35,499 nt of DNA from an uncultured Massilia sp. (GCA_946481275.1 CAMLMV010000057.1:1-35499); one strand, 5' to 3'; numbered from the stretch's first letter, positions 1 through 8,713 are shown. The notes: generated by a model not told the origin, from the sequence alone. Numbers and translations are program-made.

Positions 1-9
1 GGTAGCTTT

Positions 10-94
10 TGGTGCCCACGGAGGGACTCGAACCCCCACACCTCGCGGCACATGGACCTGAACCATGCGCGTCTACCAATTCCGCCACGTGGGC
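10..94 (-). tRNA. tRNA-Leu(CAG), copy 1
   Basis: Read on the minus strand, the gene starts GCCCACG and ends CGTGGGC-A-CCA, so the seven-base acceptor stem pairs fully and CCA is encoded (10-12). The anticodon stem CATGG/CCATG encloses a loop with anticodon CAG. The long variable arm and the GGTTCGAGTCC T-loop fit a class II leucine tRNA of 85 nt. It is the distal gene of a two-copy unit, 39 bp beyond its identical twin. Confidence 0.95.
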
Positions 95-133
95 ATGCAA
101 AACTTCAAACGTACAACAACTACAGGTAGCTTT

Positions 134-218
134 TGGTGCCCACGGAGGGACTCGAACCCCCACACCTCGCGGCACATGGACCTGAACCATGCGCGTCTAC
201 CAATTCCGCCACGTGGGC
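134..218 (-). tRNA. tRNA-Leu(CAG), copy 2
   Basis: This gene is identical in sequence to the copy at 10-94, with the same CAG anticodon, encoded CCA end (134-136) and class II variable arm. It is the promoter-proximal gene of the pair. Both copies are probably cut from one transcript starting at the promoter at 378-405. Confidence 0.95.
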
Positions 219-564
219 ATTGGACCGCTTTGCTTGCATTGCTCGACGTTTCCGTCGAATTCCGCTACGATATCAGGCTTTGCCGTTTTGCGCTAGACCA
301 ACTTTCGTTCGGCCTTCAGCGCGCATCGCCTGCGCAGCATCTTCGTTTCCGGCTGGGCCGTTTCCGAAGAGACCGAGAGTATAGCGGATGGACGGCAAAT
401 GTCAAAGACCCTCCGAACAGGACATTCCCTGCACGGTTCATGGGGGACGTTAGGCGAATCCGCCGGTCCTCCGTTACACTACGCGCACCTACGTGTCAAT
501 GTAACGATATCCGCGCCGTCAGACAGATGGCCGGCGCCACTACTGAAAAGATAAGAAAACCAAT
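219..564. other. Gene-free divergent spacer between tRNA-Leu and rnr
   Basis: No convincing coding frame is present in these 346 bp. The stretch holds the minus-strand tRNA promoter (378-405) and a transcribed leader of about 150 nt. Within the leader, bases 243-258 form a perfect 6-bp inverted repeat that in the tRNA direction encloses a GAAA tetraloop. No good sigma-70 promoter for rnr was recognised, although one is expected here. Confidence 0.6.
378..405 (-). promoter_or_regulatory. Sigma-70 promoter for the tRNA-Leu pair
   Basis: On the minus strand the sequence has a perfect -35 box TTGACA (400-405), a 16-bp spacer and a -10 box TATACT (378-383). It points at the tRNA-Leu genes, whose 5' end is at 218. 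Box quality and direction support the call; the start point is inferred. Confidence 0.75.
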
Positions 565-3117
565 TTGAAGCACCCAACACATACCATTCCAAGCCGCGAG
601 GAAATCCTCGGCGTGTTCCGTGAGGCCAAGGGTCCGCTCGACAGCGGCGCCCTGGCCCGAGCCCTGCAAGTCAACCCGGAAGCGGAAGGCGTGCTGGCGC
701 GCCGCTTGAATGCGATGGAGCGCGACGGCCAGTTGCGCGCCAATCCTGCGGGCGAATATGCGCTCACGGACCACTCCAGTTTCATTTCCGGCCGCATCAG
801 CGCGCACCGCGACGGCTTCGGGTTCGTCATCCCGGACGAGGGCGGCGAAGACCTGTTCCTGCCCGATAAGGAAATGCAGAAAGTCCTGCACGGCGACCGC
901 GTGCTGGCCCGCGTCGTCGGCACCGACCGCCGCGGCCGCGCCGAAGGCACGATCGTCGAAGTCACGGAACGCGCCAACACCCACGTCATCGGCCGCCTGC
1001 TGAACGAGAACGGCGTCTGGGTGGTCGCACCGGAAGACAAGCGCATCGGCCAGGACATCCTGGTCAGCGGTTCGCCGGGCAAGGCGAAGTCCGGCCAGGT
1101 CGTCAGCGTCGAACTGGTCGAGCAGCCGTCGCGCTTCCGCCAGCCCACCGGCAGGATCGTCGAAGTGCTCGGCGAACTGGACGACCCCGGCATGGAGATC
1201 GAGATCGCCGTGCGCAAGTTCGGCGTGCCGCACATCTTTTCGCCGGCCGCCATCAAGCAGGCCAATAAACTGCCGAACGAGGTGCGCGATGCCGACCTCG
1301 CGGACCGCGTCGACCTGCGCGACGTGCCGCTCGTCACCATCGACGGCGAGGATGCGCGCGACTTCGACGACGCCGTCTACTGCGAACCCGTCAAGATCGG
1401 CCGCACGAAGGGCTATCGCCTGCTCGTGGCCATCGCCGACGTGAGCCACTACGTCAAGCCGAACGATGCACTGGATTCCGACGCGATCGAACGCTCGACG
1501 TCCGTGTATTTCCCGCGCCGCGTGATCCCGATGCTGCCGGAAAAGCTGTCGAACGGCCTGTGCTCGCTGAACCCGGCCGTCGACCGCCTCACGCTCGTGT
1601 GCGACATGGTCGTCACGATGGACGGCGAAGTGAAGGCCTACCAGTTCTACCCGGCCGTGATGCACTCGGCGGCGCGCCTGACCTATAACGAGGTCGCCGC
1701 CATCCTGGGCAACACGAACGGTCCGGAAGCGGGCCGCCGTCCCGGCATCGTGCCGCACCTGCTGAACCTGAACGAAGTGTTCCGCGCGCTGCTGCAGGCG
1801 CGCCAGGAGCGGGGCGCCATCGATTTCGAGACGACGGAAACGTATATCGTCTGCAATGCGATGGGCAAGATCGAGAAGATCCTGCCGCGGACCCGCAACG
1901 ACGCGCACCGCCTGATCGAGGAATGCATGCTGGCCGCCAACGTGTGCGCGGCCGACTTCCTGATCCGCCACGACCAGCCGAGCACGTTCCGCATCCACGC
2001 GGTGCCGACCGAGGAAAAGCTGAACCAGCTGCGCACCTTCCTGAAGCAGGTGGGCCTGAACCTGGGCGGCGGCACGACGCCGCAGGCGCGCGACTACGCC
2101 GAGCTGATGCAGCGGATCAAGGAGCGTCCGGACGCGACCCTGCTGCAGACGATGCTGCTGCGCTCGATGCAGCAGGCTGTCTACAGCCCGGACAATGTCG
2201 GCCACTTCGGCCTGGCGTACGAAGCCTATGCCCACTTCACGAGCCCGATTCGCCGCTATCCCGACCTGCTCACGCACCGCGCCATCAAGGCTGTGCTGAA
2301 GGGCAAGAAGTACGAGCCGACCGGCATCGACCTGTCGAAACTGAACACGACCACGTCGAAGGCGGTGCGCAAGCAGGCCGCGAAGGACAAGGCGGAAGGC
2401 AAGCAGAAGGATCCGAAGGACCTGACGATCTGGGACGCGCTGGGCGTGCACTGCTCGGCCAACGAACGCCGTGCCGACGAGGCGTCGCGCGACGTCGAGA
2501 ACTGGCTCAAGTGCTACTACATGAAGGATCGCCTCGGCGAGGAATTCACCGGTGTGATCTCGGGCGTGACGCCGTTCGGCATCTTCGTCCAGCTCGACCA
2601 GCTGTTCGTCGAAGGCCTCGTGCACGTCACGGGCCTCGGCACGGATTATTTCCAGTACGACGAGGCGCGCCACGAACTGCGCGGCGAGCGCACGGGCCAG
2701 GTGTACCAGCTGACGGGACGCGTCACGGTGCAGGTGGCGCGCGTCGACCTGGAATCGCGCAAGATCGACCTCGTGCTGGCCCAGCCGAAAGAGCACGAGC
2801 CGGTGCCGGCGCCGCTGGAACGTGCCCGTGCCGCCGCGCTGGAAGCCATGGAGCCGAAGCCGCCGCGTCGTCGCAAGGCCAAAGGCGCTGTGCCGGTGTC
2901 GCAGCAGGAAGCCCATACGACCCCGGCCGAGCCGGCCGCGTCGACGTTCGGTGCAACCGACGAGAGCGAAGAGGATGTCGTCTTCGTGCCGCCGACGCGC
3001 GGCCGCCGCGGCCCTCGCAATGCCTCACCCGCAGCAAAACCGACCGCGACGAAAAAGACCGCGGCGAAAAAAAGCGCTTCCACAAAAAGCGCCTCCAAAA
3101 CCAGGAAGAAGAAGTAA
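565..3117 (+). CDS. rnr: Ribonuclease R
   Basis: This is a processive 3'-5' exoribonuclease that degrades structured RNA in mRNA decay and rRNA quality control. The 850-residue product has an N-terminal helix-turn-helix and cold-shock-like RNA-binding part, a central RNB domain and a C-terminal S1 domain (about 659-745). The RNB metal-binding motif IDGEDARDFDD places aspartates at 260, 266, 268 and 269, which match the four catalytic aspartates of the E. coli enzyme with a constant 12-residue offset. The last 95 residues are low-complexity and end in a lysine/alanine/serine-rich tail (about 831-850). The chosen start is TTG at 565, because no ATG lies near the family N-terminus; its ribosome site is weak. 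rlmB follows after 3 bp, so the two are probably co-transcribed. Confidence 0.95.
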   Translation: MKHPTHTIPSREEILGVFREAKGPLDSGALARALQVNPEAEGVLARRLNAMERDGQLRANPAGEYALTDHSSFISGRISAHRDGFGFVIPDEGGEDLFLPDKEMQKVLHGDRVLARVVGTDRRGRAEGTIVEVTERANTHVIGRLLNENGVWVVAPEDKRIGQDILVSGSPGKAKSGQVVSVELVEQPSRFRQPTGRIVEVLGELDDPGMEIEIAVRKFGVPHIFSPAAIKQANKLPNEVRDADLADRVDLRDVPLVTIDGEDARDFDDAVYCEPVKIGRTKGYRLLVAIADVSHYVKPNDALDSDAIERSTSVYFPRRVIPMLPEKLSNGLCSLNPAVDRLTLVCDMVVTMDGEVKAYQFYPAVMHSAARLTYNEVAAILGNTNGPEAGRRPGIVPHLLNLNEVFRALLQARQERGAIDFETTETYIVCNAMGKIEKILPRTRNDAHRLIEECMLAANVCAADFLIRHDQPSTFRIHAVPTEEKLNQLRTFLKQVGLNLGGGTTPQARDYAELMQRIKERPDATLLQTMLLRSMQQAVYSPDNVGHFGLAYEAYAHFTSPIRRYPDLLTHRAIKAVLKGKKYEPTGIDLSKLNTTTSKAVRKQAAKDKAEGKQKDPKDLTIWDALGVHCSANERRADEASRDVENWLKCYYMKDRLGEEFTGVISGVTPFGIFVQLDQLFVEGLVHVTGLGTDYFQYDEARHELRGERTGQVYQLTGRVTVQVARVDLESRKIDLVLAQPKEHEPVPAPLERARAAALEAMEPKPPRRRKAKGAVPVSQQEAHTTPAEPAASTFGATDESEEDVVFVPPTRGRRGPRNASPAAKPTATKKTAAKKSASTKSASKTRKKK

Positions 3118-3120
3118 CGC

Positions 3121-3867
3121 ATGAAAAATAAAATGATTTTTGGCTTCCACGCCGTGACCTCGCGCCTCCGCCACGAGGCCGCCAGCGTGGAAGAGATCTT
3201 CGTGGATGCCGGCCGCCAGGACCGCCGCATGCAGGACCTGATCGCGAATGCGAAATCGGCCGGCGTGCGCGTGATGCCCGTCGAGGCCGAGCGCCTCGAC
3301 AAGATCGTCGGCACCCGCCGCCACCAGGGCGTGATCGCGTTCGCGAGCCAGCTGTCGCTGGCGCGCAACCTGGACGAGCTGCTGGATGCCGTGGAAGGCC
3401 CGCCGCTGCTGCTGATCCTGGACGGCATTACCGACCCGCACAACCTGGGCGCCTGCCTGCGCGTGGCGGACGGCGTCGGTGCGCATGCCGTCATCGCCCC
3501 GAAAGACCGCTCCGTCGGCCTGAACGCGACGGCGGCCAAGGTCGCGAGCGGTGCCGCCGAGACCGTGCCGTACATCACCGTGACGAACCTGGCGCGCACG
3601 ATGCGCGACCTGAAGGAGCGGGGCATCTGGCTGATCGGCACGTCCGACGATGCCGACAAGGGCCTGTACGAAGGCGATTTCACGGGCCCGACGGCGCTCG
3701 TGATGGGCTCGGAAGGCGAGGGCATGCGCCGCCTCACCCGCGAGACCTGCGACATGCTCGTTTCCATTCCCATGTTCGGCTCGGTCGAGAGCCTGAACGT
3801 CTCCGTGGCCTCGGGCGTCTGCCTGTACGAGGCACGCCGGCAGCGCCTGGCGCGCGAGCCGCAATAA
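3121..3867 (+). CDS. rlmB: 23S rRNA (guanosine-2251-2'-O)-methyltransferase RlmB
   Basis: This SpoU-family (SPOUT fold) enzyme methylates the ribose of G2251 in the peptidyl-transferase P loop of 23S rRNA, using S-adenosylmethionine. The 248-residue product starts with the short L30e-like RNA-binding domain (about 1-80). The three family motifs follow: [10 protein letters not shown] near residue 105, [11 protein letters not shown] near 195 and [15 protein letters not shown] near 216; the last two form the knotted cofactor site. The ATG lies 3 bp after the rnr stop, and an AGGAAGAAG ribosome site sits inside the end of rnr. The rnr-rlmB pairing is common in proteobacteria. A hairpin terminator follows directly. 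Confidence 0.95.
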   Translation: MKNKMIFGFHAVTSRLRHEAASVEEIFVDAGRQDRRMQDLIANAKSAGVRVMPVEAERLDKIVGTRRHQGVIAFASQLSLARNLDELLDAVEGPPLLLILDGITDPHNLGACLRVADGVGAHAVIAPKDRSVGLNATAAKVASGAAETVPYITVTNLARTMRDLKERGIWLIGTSDDADKGLYEGDFTGPTALVMGSEGEGMRRLTRETCDMLVSIPMFGSVESLNVSVASGVCLYEARRQRLAREPQ

Positions 3868-3870
3868 TCG

Positions 3871-3901
3871 TTTTGGGTGGGCTCTCCGGAGCCACCCAAA
3901 A
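3871..3901 (+). terminator. Hairpin terminator after rlmB
   Basis: TTTTGGGT, a one-base bulge, GGCTC, loop TCCG, GAGCC and ACCCAAAA form a 13-bp stem four bases after the rlmB stop. The A/T ends make it look bidirectional, although there is no long T run on the plus strand beyond the stem. Confidence 0.75.
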
Positions 3902-3970
3902 TTGATTCCCTCATAAGCAAGTACGGCGCGGATAAGCTACCATGCTGTTTCACTTGCACGAATCACGACT

Positions 3971-4708
3971 ATGTTTTCCAACCTGCGCGAAGATATCCAG
4001 AGCATCATCGAACGCGACCCTGCGGCCCGTAACGCATGGGAAGTGCTCACCTGCTACCCGGGCCTGCATGCCGTCGTCATGCACCGCTGGGCGCACGCAT
4101 GTTGGCGTGTCAACTTCCGCTGGCTGGGCAGGTTCATCTCGTATTTCGCGCGCATTCTCACGGGCATCGAAATCCACCCGGGCGCGACGATCGGCCGCCG
4201 CGTGTTCATCGACCACGGCTTCGGCGTCGTGATCGGCGAGACGGCCGTCGTCGGCGACGATTGCACGATCTACCAGGGCGTCACCCTGGGCGGCACCACG
4301 CTCGTCGCGGGCACGAAGCGCCATCCGACGCTGGAGCGCGGCGTGATCGTGGGCGCGGGCGCGCAGGTGCTCGGCGCGTTCACGGTGGGCGAGTACGCGA
4401 AGGTGGGCTCGAACGCCGTCGTGGTCAAGCCGGTTCCGGCCGGCGCGACGGCCGTGGGCAACCCGGCCCACATCGTGCGCAAGGAAGAGCAGACGCGCAG
4501 CGCCCAGATGTTCGCCGCGTATGGCGTCACGCCGAACGGCGACGATCCGCTGTCGAAGGCGCTCCGTAACCTGATCAACCACGTGGCCCAGCAGGACGAG
4601 CAGATCGAGCGCATGTGCGCGACGATGAAGGCAGCCGGTATCCGCTGCCATACGCCGGACGAGAGTGATAAACTCGACCAGGCACAACTGAACCGGCTTG
4701 TAGATTAA
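3971..4708 (+). CDS. cysE: Serine O-acetyltransferase
   Basis: The enzyme transfers acetyl from acetyl-CoA to L-serine, making O-acetylserine for cysteine synthesis in the cytoplasm. The 245-residue product has a helical N-terminal domain and then a left-handed beta-helix of hexapeptide repeats (about 65-165). The catalytic histidines of the family are visible as H82 in FIDHGFG and H118 in KRHPTL, and the VTLGGT turn is conserved. The C-terminal 60 residues extend beyond the beta-helix and are helical, with several charged residues. The ATG at 3971 has no clear Shine-Dalgarno sequence, but the N-terminus MFSNLREDIQ fits the family. The YceH-family gene follows after 10 bp, so the two may share a transcript. 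Confidence 0.93.
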   Translation: MFSNLREDIQSIIERDPAARNAWEVLTCYPGLHAVVMHRWAHACWRVNFRWLGRFISYFARILTGIEIHPGATIGRRVFIDHGFGVVIGETAVVGDDCTIYQGVTLGGTTLVAGTKRHPTLERGVIVGAGAQVLGAFTVGEYAKVGSNAVVVKPVPAGATAVGNPAHIVRKEEQTRSAQMFAAYGVTPNGDDPLSKALRNLINHVAQQDEQIERMCATMKAAGIRCHTPDESDKLDQAQLNRLVD

Positions 4709-4718
4709 AGGACCACCG

Positions 4719-5408
4719 ATGCAAGACGATATCCCGGGCAGCTTCGACCCGGCATCCGACCTCGACCCCAACGAAATCCGCGTACTGGGCGTCCTCGCCG
4801 AAAAAGAGGCGCTGACGCCCGACAACTATCCCATGTCACTGAATGCGGTGATGAACGGCTGCAACCAGCTGTCCAGCCGCGATCCCGTGATGCAGCTGTC
4901 CGAGGACGTCGTCCACGACACCCTGCAGCGTCTCATGCAGCGCAAGCTCGTGAACGGCATCGCCCAGGCCGGCGCACGCGTCATCAAGTACGAGCACCGC
5001 ATGCGCATCAAGTGGACGCTCGAGCAGGACAAGGTCGCCGTGCTGGCCGTGCTGATGCTGCGCGGCCTGCAGACGGCGGGCGAGATCCGCAGCCGCACGG
5101 GCCGTCTGCACGATTTCAAATCGGTGGCCGAGGTGGAAAGCGCGCTGCAATTTCTCATCGATAAGTACCCGCCGCTCGTCGTCCGGCTCGAACGGGCGCC
5201 CGGCACGAAGGAATCCCGCTACGGGCAATTGCTCGGCGGCCCGATCGACGTGGCGCGCATGGATGCGGGCGGCGCCGCCGCCACCGGCTCGGCCGGCGGC
5301 TCGACGGGTGCCCGCGTCGCGCAGCTGGAGCAGGAAGTGGCCGCGCTGCGCAGCGAAGTCGACGAACTCAAGGCGCAGTTCGCGGCGTTCCGTCAGCAGT
5401 TCGAGTAA
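4719..5408 (+). CDS. YceH family protein (DUF480)
   Basis: The 229-residue product matches the YceH/DUF480 family: tandem winged-helix domains containing LDPNEIRVLGVLAEKE at the N-terminus, a central LTPDNYPMSLNA segment, and GLQTAGEIRSRTGRLHDF in the second half. The family is widespread in proteobacteria, and its molecular role is not settled. A glycine/alanine-rich linker (about 178-197) leads to a C-terminal coiled coil with a heptad pattern of L, V and E (about 200-225), which suggests oligomerisation. AAAGGACC precedes the ATG at a good distance. The 3' end overlaps the convergent gene at 5368-6135 by 41 bp. Confidence 0.9.
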   Translation: MQDDIPGSFDPASDLDPNEIRVLGVLAEKEALTPDNYPMSLNAVMNGCNQLSSRDPVMQLSEDVVHDTLQRLMQRKLVNGIAQAGARVIKYEHRMRIKWTLEQDKVAVLAVLMLRGLQTAGEIRSRTGRLHDFKSVAEVESALQFLIDKYPPLVVRLERAPGTKESRYGQLLGGPIDVARMDAGGAAATGSAGGSTGARVAQLEQEVAALRSEVDELKAQFAAFRQQFE

Positions 5409-6135
5409 CGGCCCCGGATGCGTCCTCGTCGAATTGCACGAGGGCGTCGTCCGGCCAGCCCGTGTCGCCGATCGGCACCATCATGTTCCACCCGTGGATT
5501 TCCAGCGTGCGCGACCGTTCGCCGTCGCGCAGCACGGCCCGCACGCCCGGCCGCGGCGCCAGCGTGCCATAGTTGAAATCCTTCTTGGCGCACCAGTCCG
5601 ACGTCAGCATCAGCGTGTTGATCGCTGCCTTCGCCATGAACGGCATCTGGTCCTTGACGATGGCGATGGTCACGCGGCATTCCAGGCGCAGGTCGCCCAG
5701 CCGGCGGACGTTGTCCGGCAGCCCGGCCGTGCGCACCTCCGGATGTCCCGTGTACAAGCCGTTCTTCTGGTTCAGGATGAACGTGGCGTCCGCATCGTAA
5801 GCGGCCTGGTTGCGGCCCACGGTGAGGAGGCCGGCGGCGTCGATGGGCACGTCTTCCTGGAAGCTGCCGTCGTCGCTCGCCAGCCGCAGCCGCAGGCCGT
5901 CGCCCGCGTTCGCCGGCGCGCCCTCCGCGTGGCGCATGCGGAAGCGGAGCAGGGCGGCCGGCGCCAGCGCGCGGTGCGCGTCGAACGCGTCGAGACCGGC
6001 GGCGACACTCCTGTAGGAGCGCATTTCCGGATCCGCGATGCCTTTCACCTGTACCGACGGTACGGGTTCGTCGGCGTGCGCAGCCGGCAGGATGCAGGCG
6101 AGCGCGAACGACAACGCGATACGTTTTGCTGTCAT
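5368..6135 (-). CDS. Predicted exported protein of unknown function, paralogue of its upstream neighbour
   Basis: I do not recognise a named family. The 255-residue product begins with a likely Sec signal peptide (MTAKRIALSFALACILPAAHA, cleaved before DEP), so the mature protein is expected in the periplasm. The centre contains RRLGDLRLEC and, about 30 residues later, SDWC. These two cysteine-bearing motifs recur in the product of 6132-6506, so the two are divergent copies. The C-terminal part (about 190-255) has HGWNMMVPIGDTGWPDDALV, absent from the shorter copy. The start overlaps the upstream stop by 4 nt (ATGA), so translation is probably coupled. This is the last gene of the GntR/ABC operon, and it runs 41 bp into the convergent YceH-family gene. 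A role linked to the transporter is inferred from position only. Confidence 0.75.
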   Translation of the reverse strand: MTAKRIALSFALACILPAAHADEPVPSVQVKGIADPEMRSYRSVAAGLDAFDAHRALAPAALLRFRMRHAEGAPANAGDGLRLRLASDDGSFQEDVPIDAAGLLTVGRNQAAYDADATFILNQKNGLYTGHPEVRTAGLPDNVRRLGDLRLECRVTIAIVKDQMPFMAKAAINTLMLTSDWCAKKDFNYGTLAPRPGVRAVLRDGERSRTLEIHGWNMMVPIGDTGWPDDALVQFDEDASGAVTRTADGTPRTAP

Positions 6136-6506
6136 GGCGCGGCTCCTTCGGGCGCGACGAACGCCAGGTCGACGACGGCACCGTTGCCCCAGCTCGTGTC
6201 CCGGTCCTTGAAGAAGCTGCACCAGTCGCCCGTCAGGAACACGGTGTTGGCCAGCGCGACGAAGACCTGGCATTCGAGCCGCAGGTCGCCCAGGCGGCGC
6301 TGGTTGTCGGCCAGGCCGGGCGTGCGCACGTAGGGCCAGACCCGGACCTCGTTGCGCTTGCGGCTCAGTACGAGCTCCGCGTTCGCATCCCACGCCTGCT
6401 GGCTGCGCGGGACGTCGAACAGGGCATCCGAGCCTACCGGCAGCGCCAGCGTGTGCTGCGCGTCGAAGATATCGAGGCCGGCTGGGCGCATGGTCTCAGC
6501 CTTCAT
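6132..6506 (-). CDS. Small protein of unknown function, short paralogue of the exported protein next to it
   Basis: The 124-residue product shares RRLGDLRLEC and DWC with the downstream 255-residue protein, as well as a LDxFDA segment near its start. Compared with that protein it lacks the signal peptide and about 45 central residues, so it may be a shortened or degenerate copy. The chosen ATG at 6506 (MKAETMRPAG) overlaps the end of the permease gene by 11 nt. The stop overlaps the next start by 4 nt, so the frame is embedded in the operon. Without a leader it would be cytoplasmic unless it is exported with help from the transporter. A longer frame upstream reads against the permease codons and is not convincing. 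Confidence 0.6.
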   Translation of the reverse strand: MKAETMRPAGLDIFDAQHTLALPVGSDALFDVPRSQQAWDANAELVLSRKRNEVRVWPYVRTPGLADNQRRLGDLRLECQVFVALANTVFLTGDWCSFFKDRDTSWGNGAVVDLAFVAPEGAAP

Positions 6507-7485
6507 CACGCCAGCGGCGCATGCGGATCGCGGCATACAGCATCGCGACGCCCATCGCCACGCCGATCCAGGCATCGATGCCGGCCAGCGACAGGTAGGA
6601 TTGGGAGACGAGTCCACCCATGTCGAAGCCGTTCGGGGACGGGTGCATGCCTCTCTGCAGTCCGGGCTGGAACGTGAACCAGATGCCGGGCACGATGCCG
6701 CCGAGGATGCGGGCCACGACGTCGCTCGCGTAGTGCGACAGCAGCAGCGTCTGGCCGGAGAAGTTCTCGAGCGCCGCGTTGATCCACTTGATGATGACGA
6801 GCGCGACGACCGGCACGCCCACGGCCCACAGGAACGGCTTCGATTTCGCCCAGCTCGACACGAGGATCAGCCAGCCCACCGTCGGCAATGCCCACACGAC
6901 GTACACCGGCAGCAGGGCAACCAGGCGCAGCGGCGACAGGTACAGGTCGGACGACGCCAGCAGCGACGTGAACAGGTTCAACCCCTGCGTGCTGAGCGCC
7001 ATGCAGGCGACGAACAGCAGGGCCAGCGAGGCGACGATGGCCAGCACGAGCGTGATCGCGGGCGCCACGACCATCGCCATGACGGCTTTGGACACCACCG
7101 TCATCGGATCGGACACGGGCAGCGACTTCCAGAACAGGATGCTGCGGTCGCGGCGCTCGTCGTACAGGGCGCCGAGGCAGTAGAAGAACACGACGCCGGT
7201 CAGGATCGCGAACAGCGGCGCCGATGCGCCCGCGTAGGCGCCGTTGGCCAGCATCGAGGCCACCATCGTCGTTTTCGGCAGGGCGGCATCGAGGCGCGGG
7301 TCGTCGATCCAGTGGCCGTTGACCGAAATGTGCGTCGGAATCCCGTGCGCCATGATGCCGTAGGTGATCGTGCAGCCCAGCAGCACGACGAGCAGCGATC
7401 CGACGATGAGCGGCGCCCAGAACATCGAGCCCTTGTGCTCCCAGAACTCGCGCCGCAGCAGCCATTTCATGGTGTTCGTATTCAT
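6496..7485 (-). CDS. ABC-2 type transporter permease
   Basis: The 329-residue product is an integral membrane protein with about six hydrophobic segments (roughly 20-45, 88-112, 138-165, 190-215, 222-245 and 298-318). Its N-terminus (MKWLLRREFWEHKGSMFWAP) is typical of ABC-2 subunits that partner YtrB-like ATPases. A soluble loop (about 48-85) is probably periplasmic. It should form an exporter or membrane-stress transporter with the ATPase encoded just upstream. The start overlaps the ATPase stop by 4 nt (ATGA, 7482-7485). The substrate cannot be read from the sequence. The family includes transporters induced by cell-wall antibiotics, which is only a suggestion here. Confidence 0.88.
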   Translation of the reverse strand: MNTNTMKWLLRREFWEHKGSMFWAPLIVGSLLVVLLGCTITYGIMAHGIPTHISVNGHWIDDPRLDAALPKTTMVASMLANGAYAGASAPLFAILTGVVFFYCLGALYDERRDRSILFWKSLPVSDPMTVVSKAVMAMVVAPAITLVLAIVASLALLFVACMALSTQGLNLFTSLLASSDLYLSPLRLVALLPVYVVWALPTVGWLILVSSWAKSKPFLWAVGVPVVALVIIKWINAALENFSGQTLLLSHYASDVVARILGGIVPGIWFTFQPGLQRGMHPSPNGFDMGGLVSQSYLSLAGIDAWIGVAMGVAMLYAAIRMRRWRDEG

Positions 7486-8351
7486 GCGTAGGTTCCTTTC
7501 ATGGTCGCGACGAACAAATCGGCGACGGATGGATTACGGGTTTCGCCGAGGGCGGCCAGCTGCTGGCGCGACGCGCCGCCGGGGCCGGCATCGAACAGCA
7601 GTACGGCCTTGCCGAACACGGTGCGGCGGTCGAGCGGCTGCAGCGCGTTGGCGGCACTGAGTTTTTCCTGCGGCACCATCACCTCGACATAGCGCTCGCC
7701 GATCTCTTCCATCGACGCCGCCAGCACGATGCGGCCGTCGCGGATGAACATCAGGTCGGTCAGGATGTGCTCGACTTCCTCGACCTGGTGCGTCGTGATG
7801 ACGATCGTCTTGTGTTCGTCAAAATAGTCTTCCAGCAGGTTCTGGTAGAACTGCTTGCGGTAGATGATGTCCAGGCCCAGCGTCGGTTCGTCCAGCACGA
7901 GCAGCTTCGCATCGATGGCCATCACGAGGGCCAGGTGCAGTTGCACGATCATGCCCTTGGACATTTCCTTGACCTTCATGCCCGGCTGCAGCTTCGTGTT
8001 CGCGATATAGCGTTCCGCCTTCTCGCGGTTGAAGCGCGGGTGCACGCCGGCCACGAAGTCGATGGCGTCGCGTACCCGCAGCCAGCGCGGCAGGATCGCC
8101 ACGTCGGCGATGAAGCAGACGTCCTGCATCAGCTCGTCGCGGTGGGTGCGCGGGTCGAGGCCCAGCACCGAGAGCTGGCCTTCGAACGGGATCAGGCCCA
8201 GCGCGGCCTTCAGCGTCGTGGTCTTGCCCGAACCGTTCGGGCCGATCAGGCCGACGATGCGGCCGGCGGGGATGGTGAAGTCGATGCCGTTCACCGCCGT
8301 GCGCTTGCCGTAGCGCTTCGTCAGGTTTTTCGCTTCGATCACGGCGCTCAT
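7482..8351 (-). CDS. ABC transporter ATP-binding protein
   Basis: The 289-residue nucleotide-binding subunit has Walker A GPNGSGKTT (37-45), the signature-like MSKGMIVQLHLALVMA, Walker B LLVLDEPTLGLD and the switch histidine in TTHQVEEVEHI. The signature motif is SKGM rather than canonical LSGGQ, as in other ATPases encoded next to YtrA-type regulators. The C-terminal 70 residues form an accessory domain. The start MSAVIEAKNLTKRYGK at 8351 overlaps the GntR stop by 4 nt and fits the family; an in-frame extension upstream reads over the regulator and was rejected. It powers the ABC-2 permease that follows. Confidence 0.92.
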   Translation of the reverse strand: MSAVIEAKNLTKRYGKRTAVNGIDFTIPAGRIVGLIGPNGSGKTTTLKAALGLIPFEGQLSVLGLDPRTHRDELMQDVCFIADVAILPRWLRVRDAIDFVAGVHPRFNREKAERYIANTKLQPGMKVKEMSKGMIVQLHLALVMAIDAKLLVLDEPTLGLDIIYRKQFYQNLLEDYFDEHKTIVITTHQVEEVEHILTDLMFIRDGRIVLAASMEEIGERYVEVMVPQEKLSAANALQPLDRRTVFGKAVLLFDAGPGGASRQQLAALGETRNPSVADLFVATMKGTYA

Positions 8352-8713
8352 TTCCCGCCTCCGACCGGTTCGCGCAGCAATTGCTCGATGTTGAGACCGA
8401 GGCGGCGGATCCGTTCCAGCATCGCCGGCCACTCCTCGCGCAGGAAGCGCTCCCTTTCGCTGGCGAGCAGTTTCTCGCTCGCGCCTTCCGTGACGTACAT
8501 ACCGATCCCCCTTCGTTTTTCTACTAAGTTGTCGTCGACCAGTTCCTGGTAAGCCTTCGAGACCGTAATCGGATTCAGCTGGTATTCGGCTGCGATCTGG
8601 CGCACGGAGGGGAGCGGATCCCCGGCCTTCAAAGCGCCATCGAGCATCATACCGATCACCCTGTCCTTCAACTGCCGGTAGATCGGAGAGTTGTCATTCC
8701 AGCCGATGGTCAT
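8348..8713 (-). CDS. GntR family transcriptional regulator, YtrA subfamily
   Basis: The 121-residue protein has a GntR winged helix (about 10-75, with PIYRQLKDRVIGMMLDGAL, LPSVRQIAAEYQLNPITVSKAY and RRGIGMYV) and only a short helical C-terminal dimerisation tail. That length is diagnostic of the YtrA subfamily, whose members usually repress their own ABC-transporter operons. A strong AGGAGG site lies seven bases before the ATG. It is the first gene of the five-gene operon. A 26-bp near-perfect palindrome overlaps the -10 box upstream (8781-8806), so autorepression is a sound inference. The ligand is unknown. Confidence 0.92.
   Translation of the reverse strand: MTIGWNDNSPIYRQLKDRVIGMMLDGALKAGDPLPSVRQIAAEYQLNPITVSKAYQELVDDNLVEKRRGIGMYVTEGASEKLLASERERFLREEWPAMLERIRRLGLNIEQLLREPVGGGK

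Larger units (their letters stand above)
1..220. repeat. Tandem direct repeat carrying two tRNA-Leu genes
   Basis: Bases 1-96 and 125-220 are identical by eye, giving a repeat unit of about 124 bp. Each unit holds one complete tRNA-Leu gene plus about nine flanking bases on its 3' side. The first copy starts at the window edge, so more copies may lie to the left. Confidence 0.9.

Noticed and set aside
496..2916. An 806-codon open frame on the minus strand opposite rnr
   Set aside because: It is the antisense shadow of a GC-rich gene; its protein is Arg/His/Val-rich with no domain, while the plus strand encodes a full RNase R.
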